The translations under genes and the position numbers were made by a program. From positions 23,968,501 to 24,032,500 of the forward strand of contig CM045733.1 of assembly GCA_024760905.1 (NCBI GenBank): 64,000 bases of DNA, read 5' to 3'. This stretch comes from Plotosus lineatus (Eukaryota > Chordata > Actinopteri > Siluriformes > Plotosidae). The notes under the pieces are model-generated. The model was given only the letters and a program-made list of their open reading frames with translations, was not told the origin of the DNA and searched no databases. Positions 34,469 through 45,335 of this stretch are shown one piece after another. How positions within the stretch are numbered: position 1 is the stretch's first letter; each line of letters opens with the position of its first letter.

Positions 34469-36221
34469 CTTATTTGTTTAGTTAAATATTTCATGAATAG
34501 CTTTTTATTAGATAAAGGAGTGGATCAGGGGGTTCTCAGGTTTAGGGTAGCTGGGATATTGGGATATTGTGACTTCCCCTACTCTCACATACTCACTCAG
34601 GTTTGTTGACCACCTGAAGGCCTCATGTCTTCCTTCTGGTTCTTTCTTTTTATTTATGCTGTCATCATTAGCTTTGTCACTGCTTGTCTCTGTCCCTGCT
34701 TGTTTGCCCACTTTGGCCCTGCTTGCATCATCACTGATAATGTCTGTTTTTAGCTATTATATTAAAATAAACAATCACTACCTGTCAAAAATTTTAGAAT
34801 GTCCCAAGTTTTTCCACAGTCTTATTGAAATATAAGCAGTTGCTATCCAGTGAGTGGCCTGAAAAGGAATAAAGGTGAGTGGTGTATCAGAACTACCTGA
34901 GAAGAAAAGGAGAGGGCACGGCGTTAAGATTCAAATCAGGGAGTGGCCCCAGCACGGTCTTCAGACTTAAACCCTTTCGAGCTGACTTGGGACGAAGTGA
35001 ACAGTAGGGAAAAAAGCAACCAACAGATACAACACAGTTCTCGAAATAGTGTTGGGAAGAAACTTATCCAAAAAAGTATTTGATTTCCATCATGGAAAGA
35101 ATACCGTGAGTGTATGTAAATATAAAGCTGCTCCTCAACAATACCAACTGTAAAAATTTCTAAACATTACTTTTTTTTTTTTGCATTTTGAATAGAATTG
35201 AATGGTTGTGTGTGTTTGCCTTGGATGGACTGGCATGCTGTTCAGGGTTCACCCATCCTTCACCCACAGTCGTCTGTGATAGGCTTCAACCTTACCATGA
35301 CTAAAGTAGGATGAAGTGGTTCAGCAAATGAATGAGTAAATAAATAACCAGGTTGCAGCAGGTAGCTTATCTATCAGATATGATATCTTTCAGGAAGAAT
35401 ATTCACACTTGCCAGTCATGCAATAATTATTTATATGATCAAATGTCAACAATGGATAAGTTGGTTAACACAAGAATACCGCGAATTGTATGCTATCTCA
35501 GAACAAGAACTATAGTGTGGTTGGGGTTTCTTTGTCAGATAGCCCTATGGTATTGTATTTTACATATGAACGCATTAAAATATTGGTGAGTGAAGTACAG
35601 GCCACACACTAACAGCATGATTTCTTGAGAACAGTATAATTTAAAAACAAATTATGGTCGTATTTTCTCGTCATGTAAATATCACTTGGTACATCTGTTT
35701 CCTACAAATCCATTGTGCTCCTCAGTTCAGGCTTGCTGAAGGACATGAAAGAAAAATATTCCCGCTGATCCAAGTGAGGAGAGGCAGGGAGTTTAATCTG
35801 TGTCTCTACAGTGCTAATTTATCACTGCAAGCTAGCAGTGGGAGACGAGCTGGAGCAGGCTTACTGTTGTCTCACTGCTGTCAACAGACACAAAGGCACT
35901 CATATAAATCTGTCTGCCTGCATCTGTGAGCATTTTGGGTGCTCGACAGAATCACGACTGGCTTCGAAACCTCATTTACTTGATAATATTGCCTTGTAGG
36001 AGGTATAAGTATATTACAAGTGAATTTCAAGGATGTGCTACTTTTATGAAGCAAGGCGCTGCTTTTTTTTTTTTCATTTTTCAGAATTACTCATGGAAAC
36101 ATTTCTTAGCATTTGGCCATGACATCTACCACATTAGAAGTGTCTTGTCTAAAACAACTCAACTAAGATTTAACTTCCTGTTCTCTCTGGAAGGTCAACT
36201 TAAGTTAATAAAAAAAGTCAG
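34469..36221. other. Non-coding stretch with one SINE tail fragment
   Basis: Positions 35198-35345 (+) carry a degraded SINE tail ('ctgttcagggttcacccatc', 'aggatgaagtggttcagcaa'). Elsewhere no frame shows a recognisable domain. Confidence 0.55.
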
Positions 36222-36233
36222 TTACCCTGATAT

Positions 36234-37510
36234 AGAGTGTACAAGTGATGAGGCCAGCGATGTTGTATGGTTTAGAAACAGTGGCGCTGAGGAAAAGACA
36301 GAAGGCAGAGCGAGAGGTAGCGGAGATGAAACTGTTGAGGTTCTCTCTGGGAGTAACGACGATGGATACGATCAGAAATGAGTACTCTTCGGCCTGACTG
36401 TCAGTCTCAGCAAGATGGAGGTGCTTCACCAACCTGCACCAAACACCCACCCTCCTGCACCAGCATTGACATTGACGACACACCACTCGCCAATGTTAAA
36501 CATTTCAAGTACCTGGGAAGCACCATTTCCTGTGATGGCTCCCTGGACAAAGAAATCACTTATAGGATCGGCAAGGCTAGCCAGGTGCTGGGCAGACTCC
36601 GCACCCGAGTGCTCAATCAACGCCATATATGGCTATCAACAAAACTGAAGGTCTACAATGCTGTGGTACTCCTGTCCCTTCTCTACAGTTGTGAAACATG
36701 GACACTGTATCTCAGACATGTCAAAAAGCTGGAGCACTTCCACATGCAAGCTCTTCGCTCCATCCTCAGAATCAGCTGGCACGACCACGTTACAAACTGG
36801 GAGGTCCTAGAGCGTGCCAACTCCACCAGCATTGGAGTGATCATCAAGGCTCAACTTCGATGGGTAGGGCATGTAATTCGAATGGAGGAGTTCAGGATGC
36901 CAAGACGCCTGATGTATGGTGAACTCCAGCTCAGCAAAAGAAACCAAGGCCGCCCAAAGCTACGATACAAAGACACTGTGAAAGCAAACACCCAGTGGTG
37001 TCACATTAAGCCGAAGGAACTTGAGCAGCATGCTATGGACAGACCAAAATGGGTGGCCTCAATCCACAAAGCAGCTGCCAACTTTGAAAAAGTGCGGTGC
37101 CAGAGGCTCACAAGCGGCACAGAACTGCATCAACAGTAATCACTAGAACGGACTTCCAATGCCCCCACTGTTCAAGACTCTGCGCCTCCAGGCTAGGACT
37201 GCAGAGTCACCTTCGCATTCATCGATGAGCCCCAAAATGCAAACGTCATCATCAGATCCGATGGACAACCAAGAGAAGAGGATGCTGAGGTTGGAACTAC
37301 CAGGCAGAAGGCCTAGAGGAAGACAAGGGAGAAGATTTATGGATGTGGTGAAGGAGGACATGAAGGTCGTTGGAATAAGAGAAAAAGATGCAGAGGACAG
37401 GGTGAGATGGAGGCAGATGATTTGCTGTGGCGACCCCGGAAGAGAATAGCCGAAAGGAAAAGAAGAAGAAGAAGAAGAAGGAGAAGAAGAAGGAGTAGAA
37501 GAAGAAGACA
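36234..37510 (+). mobile_element. Composite LINE insertion: RTE split by another LINE
   Basis: Flanked by ttaccctgatat at 36222-36233 and 37511-37522, marking one retrotransposition site. The outer parts, 36234-36384 and about 37273-37500, are RTE C-terminal sequence ('MLRLELPGRRPRGR', 'DVVKEDMKVVGIREKDAEDR') and the (gaa)n tail. Between them lies a LINE of another clade (36385-37272). About 100 bp of RTE sequence expected at the junction are missing. Confidence 0.88.
36385..37236 (+). pseudogene. Non-RTE LINE ORF2 C-terminal fragment with zinc finger
   Basis: The open frame (to the stop at 37137) encodes 'LANVKHFKYLGSTISCDGSL', 'RLRTRVLNQRHIWLSTKLKV', 'LYSCETWTLYLRHVKKLEHF' and 'AQLRWVGHVIRMEEFRMPRR', the region after the reverse transcriptase palm. 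After a frameshift, about 37152-37228 reads 'FQCPHCSRLCASRLGLQSHL' plus 'RIHR' and a stop. This is a C-x2-C...H-x3/4-H zinc finger, found at the C-terminus of certain I/Nimb-like fish LINEs. The clade is a guess. The palm and endonuclease are absent. Confidence 0.8.
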
Positions 37511-37595
37511 TTACCCTGATATGGAAAATAGCACCAACAGTTTTCAGCTGATTATTCATAAAGTTTCATTATTGGTTCAGTAAAAATCACTAATA

Positions 37596-38416
37596 CAGTG
37601 ATCCCTTGCTACTTCGTGCTTCAGTTTCTGCAGCTTCAGGACATCGCGAGTTTTTCCAAAAATATTCATCGAAAAATGCCACAAAACAAGGCCTATTATG
37701 CAACCCCCCAAGAACCCCCCCCCAAAAAAAAAAACAAAAAAAAAAACAAAACAAAACAAAGCAAAAACAAACAAAAAAAACCCCTAAAAAACAAATCTTA
37801 CATTTTTATGTGAGGTGCACATCTGAGTGTGTGTACACACACGCATGTCTGTATTCATATTTTATTTACATATTATGCATTATTTTTGAATGTTTAATTG
37901 TTATTATAAGCATTTATAGCATTGAATATATTATAGACACATCTCTGATACCTGGTTTACTACCTTCCGAGTCGTCGGACGACCATTGGCCACCTGCCAT
38001 GAAGGATAACGCCTTGATTATCATCTTCATGGAGGTTTTCTTGGCAAGGATAGTGCAGTGGTTTGCTATTGCCTTCTGCACGAAGCGAACCTAAGGGCAA
38101 TTTAGAACAGCCAATTAGCCTACTATGCATGTTTTTGGATCGTGAGAGGAAACTGGAGTACCCAGAGGAAACCCACGCGAGCACGGGGAGAACATGCAAA
38201 CTCCGCACAGAAGCACCCAGGCCTGGAATCGAACCCCAGCCTTCTTGCTGTGAGGCAGACGTGCTAACCATTATGCCTCCGGGGCGCCCTGGTGTAAATG
38301 CACATTTACATTTACGTATATGTCAGTCAGGAGGGGGGGGTCGATCCTACTTCACGAAACTCGGTGGTCGCGGGGGGGTCTTGGGCCCCATTAACCGCAG
38401 AAAGGATGGATCCGTG
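37596..38416 (-). mobile_element. MITE-M copy interrupted by an insertion
   Basis: One end is 'cagtgatcccttgctacttc' at 37596 after TA (37594-37595). The other end is about 38416 before TA. The interior matches the other MITE-M copies, with an A-rich expansion at about 37715-37795. Positions 37933-38286 do not belong to it: they hold a stretch of unknown sequence and a SINE-2 part. Confidence 0.78.
38090..38286 (-). mobile_element. SINE-2 fragment inside MITE-M
   Basis: The minus strand gives 'gtctgcctcacagcaagaag', B box 'ggttcgattcc', 'tttgcatgttctccccgtgc' and 'aattggctgttctaaattgc', then ends without a tail. The adjacent 37933-38089 segment ('gtgcagtggtttgctattgc') may be the rest of the insertion. 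Confidence 0.75.
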
Positions 38417-38852
38417 TATATCGATTTAGCTACTGCCAAAACTGTATAAGCAGCAGTAAATATAATGGATGGATGTTAAGGTTTGAACCCAGAACTTTCT
38501 TGCTGTAATAGCAAATTACTGGAATACAGTACAGCCCCAAAATAAACTGACAAACAAATTTCTGAGGTATTTTTTTATTTCTGGTAATGCCATTTATTTC
38601 ATTTATGGACACAATGACATGCTGACAAAACTGGAAATGACTTGGCTGTTCCTTAGGCTGTGATTTATTTTTCAGTTGTTAGCACAATCATCTGCACCAT
38701 ATGGAGCGTATCTGATTGTAGAGATAAAGGCGCAGAAAACAGAAAACAAGCAGCAAATTTAAACTGGAGAATCTGGAAGTATGCCGACTTCTGAACCAGA
38801 TGTCTGGCACGTGCTGTATGTGCGTGTGAGTGATCCACGTTGTGGGAATATA

Positions 38853-39124
38853 CAGGAATCCATCACTTCCTGGGGTTAATTGGGACCGAGATCCCCCTGC
38901 GAACGCCGAATTCTGCGAAGTAGGATCAACCTCACCCCTGACTGACGTATACATACATGTATATGTATATATAATATCAATAAATACATATTCAATGCTA
39001 TAAATGCTTATAATAGCAATTAAACATTCAAAAATAATGCATAAGATGTAAATAAAATATAAATACACACACATACAGATGCGCACACACAGAAACGCAC
39101 CTCACATAAAAATGTAAATAGTTT

Positions 39125-39188
<64 letters not shown>

Positions 39189-39350
39189 GTGTGGGTGTTG
39201 CATAATTGGCCTCGTTTTACAGCATTTTCCTTAACTTTTACCCTTATTCTTCCTTAATTTGCTTTTTTTTTTTTTGATGAATATTTAAAAAAAAAAATGC
39301 AATGCACTGAAGCCACATGAATTGAAGCACGAAGTAGCAAGGTATCCCTG
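38853..39350 (+). mobile_element. MITE-M copy, about 498 bp, complete
   Basis: Starts 'caggaatccatcacttcctg' after TA (38851-38852) and ends 'gaagtagcaaggtatccctg' before TA (39351-39352). The centre contains a (TG)n run at 39123-39184. No coding capacity. Confidence 0.85.
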
Positions 39351-39538
39351 TAATGCTCGTTATGACAAAGGGTTCATAAATCACACATGTCAGTGATTAA
39401 TTGCATTTCAATAAACAGTATAGAGATAAATATTGAAAATAAAATCTGTTTTCTGAACCATTTACTGTCGTAAACACAACAGTTAAGTTAAGAATAAACA
39501 CAGCAGCTCTGGATGGCATTTAATTACAAGGTATAATG

Positions 39539-39604
<66 letters not shown>

Positions 39605-41206
39605 AACACGCACTGTTGGACCTTTCCCTTATCTCCTCATGAGTAAACACACCATTGTCAAGGACAAACAGTGAATTATATACCGTCCCATGTGCTTAAC
39701 ATGCTTTACTTCTCCATATTGGGCCTTTGACAGCATTCAGATTTTTAATTAGTTGCTCTTCTTATTTTCTTCCACTTCATATTCTTGCCCTTGACCTTTT
39801 GTTAACATCCAGCACCGTTCACACATTCATCCTTTAAACTAAGCACTTTGATATTCAGATGGATCCACCAGGATAAGATGAGGAAAGGCGCCAACAATAT
39901 GCATTGCAGTAAATGCACTGCTTTATATCGCTATATGGTTCCAGCAGTGAAGAACTGAAATCAAACTTAATATCAGTGGAATCAGTGTCAGTTTTTTATT
40001 CACTAACTCATTTATCAAAGCAGTTTTTCCAACCAGGGTTGTGGGGAGGCTGCAGTCTACCTTAACCGACACAGAGTGAAGGCGATATACACCCTAAACA
40101 GCTTGCAAGGCCACCACAGGCAAAAAGGTTTAGTAAAAGATCAACCGGTAGTATCAACAGAAACTGCATAATCATTGGCTTATGGAGCCAATCCCACTTG
40201 AATTTGGGTGAGAGGCGTGGTCAGTCGTATGATTGTCAATATAATAAATACATTTTTAGTTGTTCTCATTATTTGAATCTATTTAGTCACAGAAGTCATT
40301 CAGACAGGTTGGTATACGTAGTTGCAAAGTACACAGCACATGTCCGGATGCATGCCTGACTTTTCCAGGTGCTGACAGTACAGCCTGGTCTCTACTGCTT
40401 ACCCTGGAGACTGACAAGGTGACTTGAGCTCCTTTCATAAGTTGACAGGGAAGACTGTGCCTCAGCACCCCCTCCAAATGCCAATAGTACACTTTCCAGA
40501 GGCTGACAGGTCAGAATACACCCAAGAGCCTTCTTTTTATAGCTTACTCCAACCCCTGGCTTTAAGAATGACTTCTTGCTCTGCGTCCTCTTCAGATATG
40601 ACATCAGCGGTACGCCACCGAACTTCTTCAGGACGACGTCTTCTCAGCACCTCCCGATTTAACCATGCTTCCTGATGTTATACACCTCCTAGCTTAATAG
40701 AGGATGCTGTTGATTATTGCATCAGAGCTCTGCCTCCTGACTTCAGGGATGACATCACAGCCCTGCCTACTGACTTCAGCAAGGGCATGTAGATTATAAT
40801 AGGGCTTTTACTCATCCCTGTATCAACAGTCATAGTCTTACCCTAACTAAGAGCCAGTGTAGGGGTGTCAAGTGCCATGACCAAGCCCACAGGTCTGGGT
40901 ATGTTTGTTTATTTGGGGCTTAGAGAGTATAACATTTAAAAGAAGATTCTTTTAGGTTTTTCTCCGTCAAGCCTCATACTCCAAAAATGCAAAGAGACAA
41001 TAGTATCACATTAAGAAATACATGACTTTGTGTTGAAAAGAGTGATAAAGCATGCTCGGCATAAAGCAATATTACAGATATATGTTAGTTCATTATAGAC
41101 AAGACTATTTTATATTTTTGATTACCTGTTGTTGATCTGCTTTAGTGCTTTGTGCCTGATATTGTGACCTGGTCCATTTTTTTTTTCAAGCCTGTGATTG
41201 AGACTT
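39351..41206. other. Mostly unannotated, with (TG)n and a SINE tail
   Basis: A (TG)n run lies at 39540-39600 and a degraded SINE tail at 40001-40125 (minus). The CT-rich stretch at 40300-40800 has repeated 'ctgactt'/'gctgacag' phrases but no recognisable frame or element. Confidence 0.5.
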
Positions 41207-41530
41207 TGTGGGGCCAGTGGCATAGTGGTTAGGGTGCTGCGCTCATGATCGGGAGGTTGTGAGTTCGAATCCCACTAAGACCCTCACTGTGCTAAGACCC
41301 CTGGGCAAGGTCTCAACCACAAGTGTGCCTCTGTTCACCCAGCAGTATAAATGGGTACCAGTAAAAATATACTGGGAAGGTAACCTGCGATGGACTAGCG
41401 TCCCATCCAGGGGGAGTTGAACTCCTGGTCGCTTCACGCTACAGAAGCCGGGGATAAGTACCAGCCTGATGAGCCACGAGGATAAGCCACTAGGCTTGGG
41501 TGTAAAAACCCAACAGACTTACCTTTTTTT
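41207..41530 (+). mobile_element. SINE-3 copy, 14-bp target duplication
   Basis: The best-preserved SINE-3: 'ggcatagtggttagggtgct' A box, 'gagttcgaatccc' B box, full body and 3' end. Flanked by tgtgattgagactt at 41193-41206 and 41531-41544. Confidence 0.93.
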
Positions 41531-41604
41531 TGTGATTGAGACTTACTTCTCTATTTGCTGATCCTTTGAGTCCAACCTGTGCTTTGACTTTAACCTCTGA
41601 TTGT

Positions 41605-41946
41605 TCATTTTCTGTAACCTCTTAATCCTAATTAGGGTCGCGGGGAGGCTGGCGCACATCCCAGCTGACTCCGGGCGAGGGCAGAGTACACCCTGGACAG
41701 CTCGCCAGGCCATCGCAGGGTGGAAACATGCTGACGGCTTTGCAGCTACTCTTGCAAAAGTCAGCAATGTTTTTTTTTTTTACATGTCTCACACCATAGA
41801 CAGTGAGAGACATGGCCGGCCTTTGATAACCCAGTTAGCTGCACTGGGGAGGGGGGTGGTGACAACCCATAGTGAGTGAGGCTTGAACCCCCAACCTTAG
41901 GATCAGCGATCCAGCGCCCTATACCTCTAGGCCACCACTGCTCTAA
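41605..41946 (-). mobile_element. SINE-1 copy with L2-like tail, target duplication
   Basis: Minus strand: head 'gcagtggtggcctagaggta', B box 'ggttcaagcc', full body and tail to 'aattaggattaagaggttac'. Flanked by ctctgattgt at 41595-41604 and 41947-41956. Confidence 0.9.
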
Positions 41947-42093
41947 CTCTGATTGTCTATTTTATAAAGTTTAAAAGGTAAACACTGTCTCAGCTAACTG
42001 GTTCTCTACATATGACAAAAACATTAAGCGAGAGCTGGTAAAAGTTATGAAATTCTTTAGAAAACTTGCAGCTGCACAGCTATATAAACACAA

Positions 42094-42300
42094 TAAGTGA
42101 TTCATATAGTTCACACAAGTCTGGTCATGTTGAAAGATGCAGCTGTGGGAGACCTCGACAGTTCTGTGAGAGTGAGCATGCAGGAGAAATTTGAGCTGTC
42201 GGATAAACACAATGGAACCACAGTAAATAGAATTTTCACATGTGTATAAAGACACTCTGAACAGTTTTCTTCTGTTAGGATAATTCTCTACCAACTCTGT
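42094..42300 (+). repeat. Unclassified dispersed repeat U, copy 2
   Basis: Matches 25588-25800: 'ttcatatagttcacacaagt', 'ctggtcatgttga', 'agtgagcatgcaggagaaat' and 'aaccacagtaaatagaattt'. Confidence 0.6.
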
Positions 42301-42355
42301 GCATCTTATCTGTGCAAAATTTGCTCATTCTTTTTTTAAAAAAAATAATTAATTT

Positions 42356-42508
42356 GGGCAGCGGTGGCCTGGTGGTAAAAGGTACTGGATCACCGTTCCT
42401 GAGGTTGGGAGTTTGAGTCCCACTCTCCACAAAGTTGTCACTGTCTCCTCCTCCTCCCTCCCCCCCTTCTGTGCAGTTAACTGGGTTATCAAAGGCCGGC
42501 CATTTTAG
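42356..42508 (+). mobile_element. SINE-1 head fragment
   Basis: 'gggcagcggtggcctggtgg' head, B box 'gtttgagtccc' and body to 'aaaggccggccat', where it stops. Confidence 0.8.
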
Positions 42509-42679
42509 ATCTGAACAGTAGTGAATACTGTTCAAGTGGAGAATACAGAGATCAGGAGCAATTAATTTTCAACAGTCTTCTGCATAATTATTCTCTGAAA
42601 TATCCAGTGTAAGAAATTACGTGTATTTAGTCAGAGATGCTAAAGTAATGAACTCTGTTATACCAGTAAAAATGCAGCT

Positions 42680-42990
42680 GCTCAGATAAATAATAGATGT
42701 TTCATACAATTCTGGCCAAGTTGAGAGCGAGAACTATGATAAAGAACAGTTCATTATTTGTGTGAGAACGGGTAAGCAGGCCAAATGTGAATTGTAAAGA
42801 CAGACAAAACTGAACCATAGTCAATACTGTACATTGTTCACAGTCATCTCAATGAATAGAGCGATTCTGTATTTGGTGAACTCTATATCTGTTCATACAC
42901 TTGTGCCCCTCAGCTACACATCTGACCTCCCAAAATCGTTCTGGTAATATTCAGTAATAGAGAATACATTATCTGTATATTCCAGATATT
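42680..42990 (+). repeat. Unclassified dispersed repeat U, copy 3
   Basis: Aligns with copies 1 and 2 through 'catacaattctggccaagtt', 'aaccatagtcaatactgtac', 'ttcacagtcatctcaatgaa' and 'cttgtgcccctcagctac'. It is the most diverged copy. Confidence 0.55.
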
Positions 42991-43539
42991 TTGTAACATC
43001 ATACATATAGACAGTGATTTAAAATTTTAGTAAGTAGAAATAATACATATTGAATGAAAATAACAAACTTTAGTGCTGAAATTAAATAATCAAAATGTTT
43101 GTACTCTCCATTTTATATAATTCGATATGCCCTGAGTGACGATGGAACCATCTAGTAGTACTGACGACATTATAGGCGTCCACAACAGAAAGTAATGTTT
43201 TGGGCTACACTATTATTAAAAATCATGGAACAATAATGGGAATAATCATAATAAAATAACATATATTACCAATAAAATGAAGCATCTCTGAGAAGAGCTG
43301 AAACTGAGATACACTACAAAACAGAACACTGGACATGCAGCTGTACCTCATATTTTAATGTGTTTTCTGGGCTTTTGGTCCATTTGACACTTCATTCCAC
43401 ATATACTAGTACTGCTGCAATGAACCCTGAAGTGAGGATTGTAACCCATATAAATACATGGTTACTAATTTTATTGGTAAAAAACCCTAATTTCCAGCTC
43501 CCTGAAAGCAATATAGTTTTCCTAGTCCCCTTGAACGTA

Positions 43540-44700
43540 TCATAAGCACATGCTGCATGCACCTAGCTAAGCACAGCAGAGCGTGCTGCAGAGCAGGACA
43601 CACACAGAGCACTCGACAAGCTACACAAGTGAGTCAAACGATCCAAAATGTGTTTAAGTGAACTTTTAACAAGTTTAACTAAGTTTATGTACTTTTCAGA
43701 GCCTTGTATGTGTTTTGTTCTCTCTCAACTCCGGTGAGTCATTACAACCTGAAGCTAGCTTAAAAACCTATGCTAACTTTACACATGGTGACTTTTAAAA
43801 CTGTGTGCACTATTTTTTGTCTCTAAAAAGCTAAAACCAGTCGGAGTACACAACAAAGATTGTACTGTGCACAAAATGAGCCTTACATTTTATTTTTCTC
43901 AATGTTTTTGTTGAAGCACTTTTGCTAATGCACTAAAGTAGTGCAGATAAGCACTTTTGTTTGTATTACATCCCATTCAGTGCCTTTCATGCACTTTTGT
44001 CATTTCATTTATGTGTTATTTCATAGAAATAAGTTGTTAAAAACAATTAAGTTACAAACTTGAAATAATTTAATTTCATATGCCTTGAAAAAAGGGTTAA
44101 ATAAATATTGTGATTGTTTGTTATGCTACATAGCAATGCATTTTGAATTCATGGAAGTAAAACCAGTGTTAAAACAGCAATGTAAAAGAATTTGAACATT
44201 TTATGAGATCTCATTTTATTTAGAAACTACTGTTAAGAAATATTTTATTCATTGTGTCTGTACTGCATGTGCAGACTGGATTTTTAGTGGACCTGGATCT
44301 GATCTTGAAGCTGGTTTCGGACACGGATGGCGAGCTAAACCCAGTGAGAACTCTTGGCGGATCCAGAAGCAGTGTGGCCAACTGCTCTCTGGATGCGAGA
44401 GTAGACCTACAGACCCAACCACTTCAAATCACAGGATCCCAGATAAGAACAAATAAAAACACCTTTATCCCAAACGGATCACAATCCTGGAAAAGACTCC
44501 CGAATTCACACAAATCAAACCTTAAGGGTTCGAACCTTAGAGACTCTAAGCCTATTTTATTTTTATTTTTATTTTGTAAAGAGCATTCTACACCTTGTTT
44601 GCACTATTTCTTGTGCTATTGTAATAAATCTGCCGGCTGTTCAACTTTAAATCTCCACAATTCATTCTACTCCTCTAGAACCTAGCATATAATCTAGCAC
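43540..44700 (+). other. Unresolved block, possibly a retroelement or DNA-element end
   Basis: A GC-richer start ('agcacagcagagcgtgctgc' at about 43570) is followed by 'ctccggtgagtc', a splice-donor-like site, then AT-rich sequence, and an AATAAA at 44623-44628 with a GT-rich block. An open frame at 44254-44685 (143 codons) has no recognisable domain. It could be an LTR-like unit or the 5' non-coding part of the channel gene; I cannot decide. Confidence 0.3.
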
Positions 44701-45335
44701 AGCTATAGCAAGCTGGTGTTACAGGATGAACTGTAACCAAGAAGAATTTTACTTGTTGAAAATTGAGCAGGATGGACACATCAGAAATCTTGTTTGAGTG
44801 TAAAAATCCTTCAAGATGAACCATGGCTGAGATGTTTAAATGTGATCTGCTTAAAAAAATATCTCTGCAAGAGGTAAAAAGAGAAAAAAAAAAAGTTTGT
44901 GAAGGTTTAACAGAAAGCAGATGTTACAAGGTTACATTACTGTCTTACTAAAGACATTTTGCATTCATATCCTTTCTTTAATGATATTAGGTCGACTGAA
45001 TATAATGGATTTGGTTAGAACTTGTCCCTCTGGTTCAGAAGGAGCGTTTGTGTACGTCAGTCTGGGGAGGGAAATGAGATGTTGCTTAATAATGCTGTGC
45101 ATGTGACAACAACCATTCCGGAGCAGTCCAGAACACCAGTGTGCAGCTGCAACGGGGACAAAGAGTGAACTTGTGGGTGTGTGCTGACAAAAAACAAAAA
45201 CCAAAAACCCAGTGACGGTGTGAAAAGGCAAGTCTAAGAGACACACAGAGAGGATAAGCGAGGATATACGGAGAAAAAGTTGAGTTTTACGGAGAAAAGT
45301 TGAGGGTTGTCCTGTTTTAGGGTGCTAAGGAAAAC
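44701..45335 (+). promoter_or_regulatory. Probable promoter/5' UTR side of the Kv1 gene
   Basis: This is the immediate upstream flank of the channel ORF. An in-frame TAG at 45318-45320 lies 18 nt before the ATG, so no upstream in-frame start exists in this exon. The ATG context is 'aaaacATGa', with A at -3. No TATA box or core element is convincing, and Kv1 genes often have non-coding 5' exons. Confidence 0.4.

Noticed and set aside
44254..44685. 143-codon open frame as a gene
   Set aside because: No recognised domain, no supported start or splice context, and an AATAAA inside it. Left as part of an unresolved block.
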